Below are positions 25,284 through 33,736 of a DNA stretch of 64,000 nt, one piece after another; positions within the stretch are counted from its first letter, which is position 1; the number at the start of each line of letters is the position of its first letter. Source of the stretch: Metabacillus niabensis (GTDB lineage Bacteria; Bacillota; Bacilli; Bacillales; Bacillaceae); the NCBI RefSeq assembly GCF_902829255.1, contig NZ_CADEPK010000012.1, positions 50,050 through 114,049 on the forward strand. Reading direction: 5' to 3'. A program made the position numbers and the translations under genes. A model generated the notes under the pieces. It was given only the letters and a program-made list of their open reading frames with translations. It was not told the origin of the DNA and made no database searches.

Positions 25284-26414
25284 TTACACTTTCTTTACCC
25301 CATTTGGTACTTTAATGACTAATGTTGTTCCAGCCTCTGAGTAAATATCAAGTGTGCCGTTAACAAATTCAAGCCTTTCCTTCATTCCAGACAAGCCGTT
25401 CCCTTTTCGATACGTATCTTTAGTAAGACCAATTCCGTTATCTTTTATCATCATTTCAACCTCTGTTAATGATTGGTTGATTGAAATGTGACACGTCGTT
25501 GCACCGCTATGCCTAACAACATTTGTTACAGCTTCCTTTAGGCACATACTTAAAATATTTTCTGTTAGTAATGGGACATTATCGATCGTAAAATCATCAT
25601 CACTTACTAAAGTGATTTCCGCTGCGCTTAAAATTTGCTTTACATGCCGCATCTCCTCAGGCAAGCGAATTCCCCGCATTTGTGAAACGATTTTTCTCAC
25701 TTCGTTTAAAGCGGTTCGGGCAGTTTGCTGAATTTCAACCATTTCTGTTCGTGCTTTTTCCGGGTCTTTATAAATGATTTTTCTCGCTAAATCACTTTTT
25801 AATCCAATCATCGATAGCTTTTGCCCTAATGTATCATGAAGGTCACGAGCAATTCGTTGCCGTTCTTCTATTTTCACTAATTCCGATATCCGCTTGTTTG
25901 CATCCTCAAGCTTTTCTTGAAGCTGTCCCCGTTCCTTTCGATTGTAAACACTAAAGGGAAGAAGGATAACACTTATGCAGCTGATTAATACAAAGGGGAG
26001 CTGCTGAAGTAATAAATCTTCATGTAAAAAGAAACTAGCATTAAGTGCTCCTGCCGTACTAACTAAATGAATGATATATAACGTCATAAAGGAGATGCGT
26101 TCCTTGATATTCCCGATAAAATATGCGATATAAAAGGAAAAATAAAAATAATTAAAAAGGTAGGTCGTAGTAAACGATATTCCAATTAGAATACAGGTTA
26201 AAAGAAAGACTCGCCATCCCTTAACGATAAAACCATAACGAAACGTAATAAAAAAGAGAATGGTTAAAATGATACCGACAACTATTTCGATTGTTGATGA
26301 AGATTGAAAGATAAAATAAAACGGTAATATGCTGAGAAAAGCCCATATATAAGGGGAAATTCCATTGAATTTTTGTAACGGTATAAGCCGTTTTTTCTTT
26401 GTCGTGCCATTCAT
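25284..26414 (-). CDS. desK: Thermosensor histidine kinase DesK
   Basis: A 376-residue kinase with five to six membrane segments in residues 20-156, forming the membrane-thickness sensor. A coiled-coil linker follows (QLQEKLEDANKRISELVKIEERQ), then a HisKA_3 domain with phospho-acceptor His193 in RIARDLHDTLGQKLSMIG (His188 in B. subtilis DesK). The ATPase domain carries LKEAVTNVVRHSGA and IKDNGIGL. AAAGGAG precedes ATG 26414. A hairpin with a T run at 26438-26467 separates it from the desaturase gene, so it is probably expressed partly by read-through. Confidence 0.9.
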   Translation of the reverse strand: MNGTTKKKRLIPLQKFNGISPYIWAFLSILPFYFIFQSSSTIEIVVGIILTILFFITFRYGFIVKGWRVFLLTCILIGISFTTTYLFNYFYFSFYIAYFIGNIKERISFMTLYIIHLVSTAGALNASFFLHEDLLLQQLPFVLISCISVILLPFSVYNRKERGQLQEKLEDANKRISELVKIEERQRIARDLHDTLGQKLSMIGLKSDLARKIIYKDPEKARTEMVEIQQTARTALNEVRKIVSQMRGIRLPEEMRHVKQILSAAEITLVSDDDFTIDNVPLLTENILSMCLKEAVTNVVRHSGATTCHISINQSLTEVEMMIKDNGIGLTKDTYRKGNGLSGMKERLEFVNGTLDIYSEAGTTLVIKVPNGVKKV

Positions 26415-26437
26415 ATGCAACGTTTCTCCTTTAAATA

Positions 26438-26467
26438 AAAGCAATTGGCTCAGAAAACCAATTGCTT
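26438..26467 (-). terminator. Terminator-like hairpin between des and desK
   Basis: On the minus strand an 11-bp stem with an AGCAATTGG arm is followed by TTTTATTT, just before the desK ribosome binding site. It would reduce desKR expression relative to des. Confidence 0.65.
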
Positions 26468-26570
26468 TGTTAATCCTATTTTCTGTTAGCCCTTTGTAGC
26501 TAGCTAATTTTTAGGTTGAAACTTACATATTTTAGTGTACCATAGAGTTTCTTTACCGTCATTGTTAGCC

Positions 26571-27581
26571 TTACTGTTCACCCGTTTTTTTATAAAGTGA
26601 GATGACATTGTAGCCAACAAATTTTTTGTTTCTTGTATCCCATAGGCGGAATTTTAACGATTTTAAGCTCGTTAATAGTGTAATTGTTGGGACATTTTGT
26701 AATGGTTCGGTATTGTTATGAACGTCCTCAAGCTTATAATTAGGAACTCTTGGGCTTAAATGATGGACATGATGATACCCGATATTTCCTGTCAGCCACT
26801 GCAAAAGTTTTGGAAGCTTGTAATAAGAGCTACCCTCAACAGCAGCCTTGACATAGCTCCACTCATCGTTTTCCTCAAAATAAGAATCCTCAAACGTATG
26901 CTGGACATAAAATAACCAAATTCCGAGTGTACCTGAGATTAAAAAGATTGGCGCTTGAACAAGAAGAAATGACTCAAAACCGATCAGCCAGCTAAGAAGT
27001 ACTGCGACAAAAACAATGAGAAAATTCGTTAAATACGTGTTCAATCGTTCCTTTTTCTTTGCACCCTTTTTATTAAAACGGTTCATAATGAGAAAGACAT
27101 AGATTGGACCTAAGCCAAACATGACGAAAGGATTGCGATAAATTCGATAGGCGATTTTTCTCCAAAGAGGAGCAGCTAAATATTCATCAACTGTCAAAAC
27201 CCATATATCCCCTGTGCCCCGCTTATCAAGATTGCTGCTAGTAGCATGGTGAATCGAGTGATCATGCTGCCATTGACTGTATGGAAATAATGTTAATACA
27301 CCTGTTATCGTTCCTAAAATTTTATTTGCATTTCGATTTTTAAAAAAGGAGTAATGACAACAATCATGAAAAATGATAAAAACCCGTACTAAAAACCCCG
27401 CTGCAATCACTGAGATGCCGAGCGTTAAAAAATAAGAAATAGACAAGCTTTGGTACGCAAGAAACCATAGAAGAAAATAAGGCCCTAACGTATTGATAAG
27501 CTGCTTTATACTTGCTTTTGTATTTGCTTTTTCATAGGGAGCAACTTGCTTCCTTAATTGTTTAGTTGATTGTATCGTCAT
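26571..27581 (-). CDS. des: Acyl-lipid fatty acid desaturase Des
   Basis: A 336-residue integral membrane di-iron desaturase, the delta-5 type that acts on phospholipid acyl chains in Bacillus. The three histidine boxes are visible: HDCCH (residues 72-76), HDHSIHH (106-112) and HVHH near residue 270. Four to six hydrophobic segments surround them. GAAAGGAA precedes ATG 27581. The promoter (-10 TATACT at 27617-27612 on the minus strand) has no good -35 and carries DesR-type sites upstream, fitting cold-induced activation by the adjacent DesK/DesR pair. Confidence 0.9.
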   Translation of the reverse strand: MTIQSTKQLRKQVAPYEKANTKASIKQLINTLGPYFLLWFLAYQSLSISYFLTLGISVIAAGFLVRVFIIFHDCCHYSFFKNRNANKILGTITGVLTLFPYSQWQHDHSIHHATSSNLDKRGTGDIWVLTVDEYLAAPLWRKIAYRIYRNPFVMFGLGPIYVFLIMNRFNKKGAKKKERLNTYLTNFLIVFVAVLLSWLIGFESFLLVQAPIFLISGTLGIWLFYVQHTFEDSYFEENDEWSYVKAAVEGSSYYKLPKLLQWLTGNIGYHHVHHLSPRVPNYKLEDVHNNTEPLQNVPTITLLTSLKSLKFRLWDTRNKKFVGYNVISLYKKTGEQ

Positions 27582-27611
27582 TTTTTCGTTCCTTTCAATA
27601 TTGATACACCA

Positions 27612-27677
27612 AGTATAAAGTGATGGCAGATATTTTTGCAGACATAGCTGTCATATAAGGAACATGACAAATGTCAT
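27612..27677 (-). promoter_or_regulatory. des promoter with candidate DesR binding sites
   Basis: Minus-strand -10 TATACT occupies 27617-27612. Upstream, three half-sites TGTCAT/ATGACA occur at 27649-27654, 27664-27669 and 27672-27677, the last two forming the palindrome ATGACAAATGTCAT. They cover roughly -40 to -75, the region bound by DesR at the B. subtilis des promoter. The rest of 27582-27921 holds only a possible sigma-D promoter for the next gene. Confidence 0.55.
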
Positions 27678-27863
27678 ATCGTGATTGGGAAATAATGCGT
27701 CTACAGGAATATAATGCCCAATAATGTAAAAATATTGAGAGGTTTATGAGCATTCATGCATTAATTGACGGAGGAAATTGATTCGCTGTGAAGGGTTTGA
27801 AAGAAGTTTGTTCACTAATTAAGTATCATTACAATTTTATTTGAATTTGAAGTATTTACTTTA

Positions 27864-27886
27864 GGATTCATAAAATCTGTCGATAA
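27864..27886 (+). promoter_or_regulatory. Possible sigma-D promoter of the chemoreceptor gene
   Basis: GTCGATAA (27879-27886) closely resembles the sigma-D -10 (GCCGATAT). A poor TTTA lies about 15 bases upstream in the -35 position. Chemotaxis genes in Bacillus are usually sigma-D dependent. Confidence 0.3.
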
Positions 27887-27921
27887 AAATAATGTAAATG
27901 AGAATAAAGGAGTTTTATTAT

Positions 27922-28743
27922 TTGGATAAAGTACAAGCATTTATAACATCTATCCCTTATATCAAAATGATGTTAAGAGAAGAAACGATGATTACGGTAT
28001 TTGATCATGAAAAATATTTATTTTACTCACCGAGCAAGGAATTGGATTTTGGTCATAAACCTGGAGATCCGCTTCCTGAAGGTTATGTAAATTTTAAAAT
28101 GGTAAATAAAACTGGAACAACGGTTGTGAAGGTGCCAGAGGCTGAATTTGGCGTCCCTTTCGTGAGCATATCTTTTCCTATTAAAGATGAGAATGAGCAA
28201 ATAGTTGCAGCTGTTAATGCAGCAATTAGTACAAAAAAACAGAATACCTTCAACCATATTGTGACAGCGATAGATACTATTGCTGAATCTCTCTTAGGCA
28301 AGGTACAGCATATTGCTGCTCATTCAGAGGAATTATCGGCAACATCTGAGCAAATAGCTGAAAATACAAAAAGCACGGTTAAGCATTCTACGAAAATTAC
28401 AGAAGTAGCAGGCACAATAAAAGGAATAAGTGACCAGACAAATTTACTCGGTTTGAATGCTGCGATCGAAGCAGCGAGAGTCGGTAGTGCAGGTGCTGGG
28501 TTTGGCGTTGTAGCTACTGAAGTAAGAAAGCTTGCCATTGATTCTAAGGAAGCGACAGTTAGTATAGAAGAAACGCTTAGTGCGATTAAAAAATCAATTG
28601 AACAGCTGCAGGTTGATTTTGGAGAAATTGCAAAATCATCACAAGAGGAAGCTAAGCTTGTAACTGAATTTATGTTGGAAATAGAAAATTTAACAGAAAC
28701 ATCAAACAAGCTGAAGGATTTAATGGAAGAAATCGTTCTTTAA
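27922..28743 (+). CDS. Soluble methyl-accepting chemotaxis-type protein (YfmS-like)
   Basis: About 273 residues with no membrane segment. Residues ~1-110 form a small cytoplasmic sensor domain ([24 protein letters not shown]). Residues 115-273 form a short MCP signalling coiled coil with the conserved hairpin tip [20 protein letters not shown]. Similar soluble receptors in Bacillus signal to CheA or act as cytoplasmic sensors. The frame opens at ATG 27898, but AAAGGAG nine bases before TTG 27922 favours the later start. The signalling domain is shorter than in full membrane receptors. Ended by a terminator at 28754-28798. Confidence 0.8.
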   Translation: MDKVQAFITSIPYIKMMLREETMITVFDHEKYLFYSPSKELDFGHKPGDPLPEGYVNFKMVNKTGTTVVKVPEAEFGVPFVSISFPIKDENEQIVAAVNAAISTKKQNTFNHIVTAIDTIAESLLGKVQHIAAHSEELSATSEQIAENTKSTVKHSTKITEVAGTIKGISDQTNLLGLNAAIEAARVGSAGAGFGVVATEVRKLAIDSKEATVSIEETLSAIKKSIEQLQVDFGEIAKSSQEEAKLVTEFMLEIENLTETSNKLKDLMEEIVL

Positions 28744-28753
28744 TGAAATAGAT

Positions 28754-28798
28754 AAAAAAGGAATTTTGTCCGGTAACGGTGCAACATTCCTTTTTTTA
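28754..28798 (+). terminator. Terminator of the soluble chemoreceptor gene
   Basis: AAAAAAGGAAT at 28754 pairs with ATTCCTTTTTT ending at 28798 around a GC-containing loop; the T run forms part of the right arm. Confidence 0.7.
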
Positions 28799-28927
28799 TG
28801 TCTCCTCCCTCCTTCATCGAATGATTTGCCACTTGGTGACACACTCTATACGTAACAAAATTTCACTGTTTAGAAAAATCAAAGTGGATAGGTAAGGAAA
28901 AACACTTACTATTGATGGAGGGTAAAC

Positions 28928-29692
28928 ATGAAAAAGAAGGTAACAATTATCGGAGGAGCAGGAACGATCGGATCGATTTTAATAAACGGATTACAGGAAC
29001 GCTATCAATTTACTGTCTTAGATAAAAATAGGCCGAAGGAACAAGTTGAATACAAGCAAGTGGATGCGACTAATTTTGAAGAATTGCTGCGGGCTATTCC
29101 GGAAGATACGGATGCACTTGTAAATTTATTAACGATTAAAACCGATAATGACTTACATACGATTGATGACTTTCAGCAAATGACATCCATTCATTTTATT
29201 ACTTCGTTCTATATTCTTCATGCAGCACAAACACTCGGAATTCCCAAGGTTGTCTATGCCAGCAGCAATCATACAACAGATTATTATGAACGGGATGGCT
29301 ACTCAACATTAGGGAGAGAAATTACGATTAAAGATTATCCTTTTTCAAGAAGCTTATACGGGGTTCTTAAATTAGCCTCTGAACAGCTTGGGCATATTTT
29401 AGCCCATGAAAAGGATCAAAGCCTTTCTGTCATCAATTTGCGAATTGGTAGTGTTCATCAAGATGAAGCAAAGGCAGTAGCAAAGGATGAACGGCTCATC
29501 CATACATTATTAACTCATAAAGATACAGTCCAGCTTTTTGACCTAGCTCTACAAACGACAGTAAAGTATGGAACCTATTATGGCGTTTCGAATAATCGAA
29601 AGAAGCCATGGTCAACAGAAAATGCTTGGCGTGAATTAGGATTTGAGTCAAAGGAAAATGCGGATGATTTACGAAATAGAAATAAAAAATAA
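28928..29692 (+). CDS. NAD-dependent epimerase/dehydratase family protein, uronate dehydrogenase-like
   Basis: A 254-residue extended short-chain dehydrogenase. The NAD-binding motif GGAGTIG lies at residues 9-15. The catalytic region reads VVYASSNHTTDYY, then YGVLK (Tyr-x3-Lys), then LRIGS. These three blocks and the C-terminal YGVSNNRKKPWSTENAWRELGF match uronate dehydrogenases (EC 1.1.1.203), which oxidise galacturonate or glucuronate to the aldarate lactone. The polysaccharide island lies 4.4 kb upstream, so a role in uronate use is attractive but inferred. AUG has GGAGGG upstream; a terminator follows immediately. Confidence 0.75.
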   Translation: MKKKVTIIGGAGTIGSILINGLQERYQFTVLDKNRPKEQVEYKQVDATNFEELLRAIPEDTDALVNLLTIKTDNDLHTIDDFQQMTSIHFITSFYILHAAQTLGIPKVVYASSNHTTDYYERDGYSTLGREITIKDYPFSRSLYGVLKLASEQLGHILAHEKDQSLSVINLRIGSVHQDEAKAVAKDERLIHTLLTHKDTVQLFDLALQTTVKYGTYYGVSNNRKKPWSTENAWRELGFESKENADDLRNRNKK

Positions 29693-29717
29693 CCCCAAGA
29701 TATTGGGGTTATTTTTT
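29690..29717 (+). terminator. Terminator of the SDR gene
   Basis: An AACCCCAA / TTGGGGTT stem is followed by six T residues, directly after the stop codon. Confidence 0.85.
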
Positions 29718-29889
29718 ATTTAGGAAAAAGTTGAATAAAAAATTCATCCTGACATTTACCTGACACATTAGAGGCTTATCCTAATTCATGTAAGCAGCTT
29801 GTTCACTTTAGTTAGGAAATCCCCATCTAAACTTTGTAAAGATTTTAGAGCGTAAGTGTGAGACTCATGTAGGTGTTTACATCGAAAGG

Positions 29890-29962
29890 CTCACCACCCA
29901 CTCCGCGGAAAGCGAGCACTAAAGCGGAAATCAATAACGGCTAAAAAAGCATCAAAGTTTAC
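29890..29962. repeat. Dispersed Bacillaceae intergenic repeat
   Basis: The stretch containing CTCCGCGGAAAGCGAGCAC, AGCGGAAATCAA and then AACAAAGTTTA-like sequence is, from general knowledge, a family found in many intergenic regions of Bacillus genomes. Only one full copy lies in this window. The rest of 29693-30011 shows no gene. Confidence 0.45.
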
Positions 29963-30011
29963 GTTAACAACTAAATTAAATAAATCGTTTAAAAAAGGAA
30001 GGATGATAAAA

Positions 30012-31067
30012 ATGAAAAAATGGATAATCTCAATTATTGTATTCGTACTTATTGTTGGAGGTGGAGTAACAGCCTATGCATTTTTCAAAAATAAAAATGA
30101 ACAGGCGGGTGCACCCGTTACGGAAACGCAAACAGCAGTTGCAGAGCTGGGAAATGTAGAGGTAAATATAAGTGGAACAGGAAGTATTTCAACGATAAAT
30201 AATGAAGTGATTCTTTCAGAGGAGAACAATGCTGTAGTCGAAGAAGTGCTTGTTGAAGTTGGAGATACGGTTGAAGAAGGGGACGATTTAATTACCTTTG
30301 AGGATGATGATATTGACCCAATTGAAGCACCGTTTTCCGGTGAAATTACAACATTAAATGTTGAAGCTGAAGATATGGTATCGATGGGTGCAGAGCTAAT
30401 CGAAGTAACAGATTATAGCAATTTACAAATGGTTGTAAATGTGGATGAATTAGATATTTCCAAAGTAAAGGTTGGACAAACAGCTCAAATCGATGTAAGT
30501 GCGCTACCTGATCAAGAATTTACTGGTACGGTAACGAGCGTATCAAAAGAGGCGAATGAATCAGATAGCAGTGTTGCTCAGTTTGCTGTTAACGTCAAAA
30601 TCAATGAGCCGACAGGTATTAAAGTCGGGATGACGGCAGAAGCGACAATCACAACAGAAAGTAAAGAAAATGTCGTTACAGTTCCTGTTTCAGCTGTGCA
30701 AAAGCAGGGAGATGAGTATTATGTTCTTGTTAAAGCTGATGAAGCAAGCACAGAAACAACAGTGGAGCAAAATCAACAGGGTGAATCAGGTGAAACGGCA
30801 AAAGAAGATGCAGCAACTGAGCCGCAAACAACGCAAAAAACAGTTGAGGTTGGACTTCAAAACGAAGAGGTTGCTGAAATCACAAGTGGTTTAAGTGAAG
30901 GAGAGGAAATTGTTCTGCCAACACTTCAATCAAGTAGTGATGATGAAGGCGGTACGGAAGATATGAGGGATCGAATGATGCAAGGTGGTTTCCCAGGTGG
31001 TGACATGCCTTCAGGTGGAATGCCTTCAGGTAACATGGGGGGAAATCGAGGAGGTGCTGGACAATGA
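30012..31067 (+). CDS. Efflux adaptor protein, MacA/YknX type (HlyD family)
   Basis: A 351-residue membrane-fusion protein anchored by one N-terminal segment (residues 5-25). A biotinyl-lipoyl-like hairpin domain is split around residues 45-130 (VEEVLVEVGDTVEEGDDLI and APFSGEITTLNVEAEDMV). A beta-barrel follows (VDELDISKVKVGQ), then an acidic Q/E-rich linker and a Gly/Met-rich tail (GGFPGGDMPSGG). It couples the FtsX-type permease and ATPase downstream in a MacAB-like exporter. ATG 30012 has AAGGAAGG at good spacing; ATG 30003 is too close to it. The stop overlaps the start of the ATPase gene. Confidence 0.88.
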   Translation: MKKWIISIIVFVLIVGGGVTAYAFFKNKNEQAGAPVTETQTAVAELGNVEVNISGTGSISTINNEVILSEENNAVVEEVLVEVGDTVEEGDDLITFEDDDIDPIEAPFSGEITTLNVEAEDMVSMGAELIEVTDYSNLQMVVNVDELDISKVKVGQTAQIDVSALPDQEFTGTVTSVSKEANESDSSVAQFAVNVKINEPTGIKVGMTAEATITTESKENVVTVPVSAVQKQGDEYYVLVKADEASTETTVEQNQQGESGETAKEDAATEPQTTQKTVEVGLQNEEVAEITSGLSEGEEIVLPTLQSSSDDEGGTEDMRDRMMQGGFPGGDMPSGGMPSGNMGGNRGGAGQ

Positions 31068-31765
31068 TGGAGAAGGAACGAATCGTAGAAATTCGCAATA
31101 TTAGTAAGCATTATACACTTGGCGGTGAAACGGTAAAGGCGTTAGATGATGTCAGCTTTTCTGTTAACAAAGGAGATTTTATTGCCATCATTGGACCATC
31201 AGGCTCAGGGAAATCAACGCTCATGAATATGATCGGGTGCTTGGATATACCTGATTCTGGAGAATATTTTTTAGAGGGGAAAAATGTGTTTTCCCTTAAG
31301 CAAAAACAATTAGCTGATGTGAGAAATCAAAAGATCGGCTTTATCTTTCAATCTTTTAATCTTTTATCAAAGCAAACTGCATATGAAAATGTCGAGCTTC
31401 CCCTTATTTATCGTGGAATGAATTCGAGCAGTAGGAAAGAAATCGTCATGAATGCATTAGAAAAGGTGGGCTTGGCAGAACGTGCGAGCCATAAGCCAAC
31501 TGAATTATCAGGAGGACAGCAGCAGCGTGTGGCAATTGCCCGCGCTCTTGCTGGAAATCCTCCGATTCTCCTAGCGGATGAGCCAACAGGTGCATTAGAT
31601 AGTAAAACAGGGATTGAAGTGATGAATCTTATTAAGGAGTTAAACAATTTAGGTCATACAATTATTCTCATTACCCATGATTTGGATATTGCGAATCAGG
31701 CGAAGCGAGTTATTCGTATCCAGGATGGAAAAATCTGTGAAAGAGAGGAGGCGCTCGTCCATTGA
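31064..31765 (+). CDS. ABC transporter ATP-binding protein, MacB/YknY type
   Basis: A 233-residue ATPase. Walker A is GPSGSGKST (about residues 44-52), the Q-loop FQSFNLL follows, the signature is LSGGQQQRVAIARAL, Walker B is ILLADEPTGALD and the H-loop Thr-His-Asp is ITHDLD. This LolD/MacB-type sequence serves FtsX-like permeases. The start overlaps the adaptor stop by four bases and the stop overlaps the TTG start of the permease, so the three genes are tightly coupled. The complex probably exports antimicrobial peptides or similar compounds, sensed by the adjacent two-component system. Confidence 0.93.
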   Translation: MMEKERIVEIRNISKHYTLGGETVKALDDVSFSVNKGDFIAIIGPSGSGKSTLMNMIGCLDIPDSGEYFLEGKNVFSLKQKQLADVRNQKIGFIFQSFNLLSKQTAYENVELPLIYRGMNSSSRKEIVMNALEKVGLAERASHKPTELSGGQQQRVAIARALAGNPPILLADEPTGALDSKTGIEVMNLIKELNNLGHTIILITHDLDIANQAKRVIRIQDGKICEREEALVH

Positions 31766-32937
31766 AAATCGGTCAAGCAATAAAAATCGCTTTTAAAAAT
31801 ATTATTTCAAACAAGCTTAGGGCATTTTTAACGATGTTAGGGATTATCATTGGTGTTTCCGCTGTTATCGCACTTGTATCACTAGGGCAAGGTGCTTCAC
31901 AATCGGTTTCAGAGGATGTCTCTTCATTAGGGACAACGATGGTATCTGTCAATATCCAAGGAAATACAAGCACAGAGGAAGTTGTAGATTATGATGAGGT
32001 GATGGCGTTCGCAGATTATTCGGAGGTTGCTGCCGTTTCACCGACAGTGTCAGGAAGTGGGACGGTGAAAAATGGGACGACAAGTATGGAGAGTGTGACA
32101 ATTAATGGTGTTACACCAGCATATGAGGAGGTTCAGGAAACGACGATGAGCTCTGGACGCTTTATATTAGATATTGACGAGGACAGTCGCAATAAAGTCG
32201 CGGTACTTGGAGCAAATGTCGCGACCGAATTGTTCGGGTTTACAAGTCCAGTCGGCAATGAAGTGAAAATTGACGGAACGACGTTTAAGGTCATTGGTGT
32301 TTTAACTGAGCAAGGTGAAGAGCTCCAAGGCTCAGTTGATGATATGGTGTTAATCCCATTTTCAACGGCACAACGGTTTTTAGAGCAAACGGTCATTAAC
32401 TCCGTTGATGTAAAAATGACGTCAGAGGAAACGGTTGAATTAGGAATGGCGAAAATTGAACGATTCCTATATAGCCAATTCAGCGGAGACGATACACAAT
32501 ATAATGTTCGCAATCAGTCTGATGTTGCTGAAGCATTAACATCTGTTACAGATACGATGACATTGCTTTTAGCAGGAATTGCAAGTATTTCCCTTATTGT
32601 TGGTGGAATCGGAATTATGAATATTATGCTCGTTTCCGTAACAGAACGAACGAGGGAAATCGGCATCCGTAAAGCAATTGGTGCGAAGCGGAAGGATATC
32701 CTTATCCAATTTCTAATTGAGGCGACTGTATTAAGTGGATTCGGTGGATTATTAGGTGTTCTCATTGGAATCGGAAGTGCTGAAGGTTTATCTGTCTTAC
32801 TTGATATGGGTGTGACAATCTCTTGGTTAGCTGTAGGAGTGGCTGTAAGCTTCTCAATCATTATTGGAGTTGCCTTTGGGATATTCCCAGCTAATAAAGC
32901 AGCAAGTTTAAGCCCGTTAGAAGCATTGCGTCATTAA
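31762..32937 (+). CDS. ABC transporter permease, MacB/YknZ type (FtsX family)
   Basis: A 391-residue permease starting at TTG 31762. One membrane segment lies near residues 20-42. An extracytoplasmic MacB periplasmic-core domain runs from ~45 to 260, and three C-terminal segments form the FtsX domain with GIGIMNIMLVSVTERTREIG and IGAKRKDILIQFLIEA. These are hallmark motifs of the MacB/LolC type, which works mechanically on substrates outside the membrane with the adaptor at 30012. A terminator follows at 32946-32994. Confidence 0.93.
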   Translation: MKIGQAIKIAFKNIISNKLRAFLTMLGIIIGVSAVIALVSLGQGASQSVSEDVSSLGTTMVSVNIQGNTSTEEVVDYDEVMAFADYSEVAAVSPTVSGSGTVKNGTTSMESVTINGVTPAYEEVQETTMSSGRFILDIDEDSRNKVAVLGANVATELFGFTSPVGNEVKIDGTTFKVIGVLTEQGEELQGSVDDMVLIPFSTAQRFLEQTVINSVDVKMTSEETVELGMAKIERFLYSQFSGDDTQYNVRNQSDVAEALTSVTDTMTLLLAGIASISLIVGGIGIMNIMLVSVTERTREIGIRKAIGAKRKDILIQFLIEATVLSGFGGLLGVLIGIGSAEGLSVLLDMGVTISWLAVGVAVSFSIIIGVAFGIFPANKAASLSPLEALRH

Positions 32938-32945
32938 GCCTTAGT

Positions 32946-32994
32946 GGCTGTCTCAACAGGGTCTGCCCCTCTGCTTTTGAGACAGTCTTTTTTT
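32946..32994 (+). terminator. Terminator of the MacAB-type exporter operon
   Basis: GGCTGTCTCAA (32946-32956) pairs with TTGAGACAGTC (32977-32987), followed by seven T residues. Confidence 0.85.
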
Positions 32995-33055
32995 CTATTT
33001 TTAGTATTGAATAGTATAATCAATACAAAACATCATCCAAAAGGAAATGGGAAAA

Positions 33056-33736
33056 ATGAAGACGATTTTAGTAGTAGAAGATGAACTGGCAATTTCTATG
33101 GTTTTAGGTGCATATTTAGAAAAGGACGGCTATGAGGTTCAATATGCCTATGATGGAATGGAAGCCTTACAGAAGGTTGATGAAGTGAAGCCATCGCTTA
33201 TTCTATTAGATGTGATGATGCCAAAGCTAGACGGCTGGTCTGTATTAAAGGATATTAGGGAAAAAAGCTCATGCCCGGTCATTATGCTTACCGCTTTATC
33301 TGATACAAACGAAAAGCTACAAGGCTTTGATGGTGGTGCGGATGATTATATTACAAAGCCATTTGTTGCCGAGGAGGTTCTTGCTAGAGTAAGTGCTGTC
33401 TTGCGAAGGTCTCCGCAGCTAGAGGATGCAGATAAAGTGAAATTATATGGTACATTAAAAATTAATTTTCTCTCACATCAAATTTTTCTTAACGGTGTCG
33501 AAATTCAATTTACACCTAGAGATCTGTCGTTGTTTTTATTTTTAGCAGAGCATCCAAACCAAACCTTTACACGTGAACAGCTGATTGAAAATGTCTGGGG
33601 ATATGATTATGAAGGAAGTGACCGCGCAGTTGACCTTGCAATCAAACGAATTCGAAAATTATTAAGTGGGTGGGATCCAGCTGATGGTGAAATTAAAACA
33701 CTTCGGGGATTGGGTTACCAATTCTATGTTAACTAA
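33056..33736 (+). CDS. Response regulator, OmpR family
   Basis: A 226-residue regulator. The receiver (residues 1-118) has Glu-Asp after LVVE, phospho-acceptor Asp in LILLDVMMPKLDG and Lys in YITKPF. A winged-helix Trans_reg_C domain ends with GYDYEGSDRAVDLAIKRIRKLL and LRGLGYQF. AAAGGAA lies before ATG 33056; ATG 33047 overlaps that signal. Its last codons overlap the start of the kinase gene. Position directly after the MacAB-type exporter suggests it controls those genes. Confidence 0.9.
   Translation: MKTILVVEDELAISMVLGAYLEKDGYEVQYAYDGMEALQKVDEVKPSLILLDVMMPKLDGWSVLKDIREKSSCPVIMLTALSDTNEKLQGFDGGADDYITKPFVAEEVLARVSAVLRRSPQLEDADKVKLYGTLKINFLSHQIFLNGVEIQFTPRDLSLFLFLAEHPNQTFTREQLIENVWGYDYEGSDRAVDLAIKRIRKLLSGWDPADGEIKTLRGLGYQFYVN

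Noticed and set aside
28320..28709. Long minus-strand frames opposite the chemoreceptor and exporter genes
   Set aside because: Antisense shadows of genes with clear domains; no start signals.
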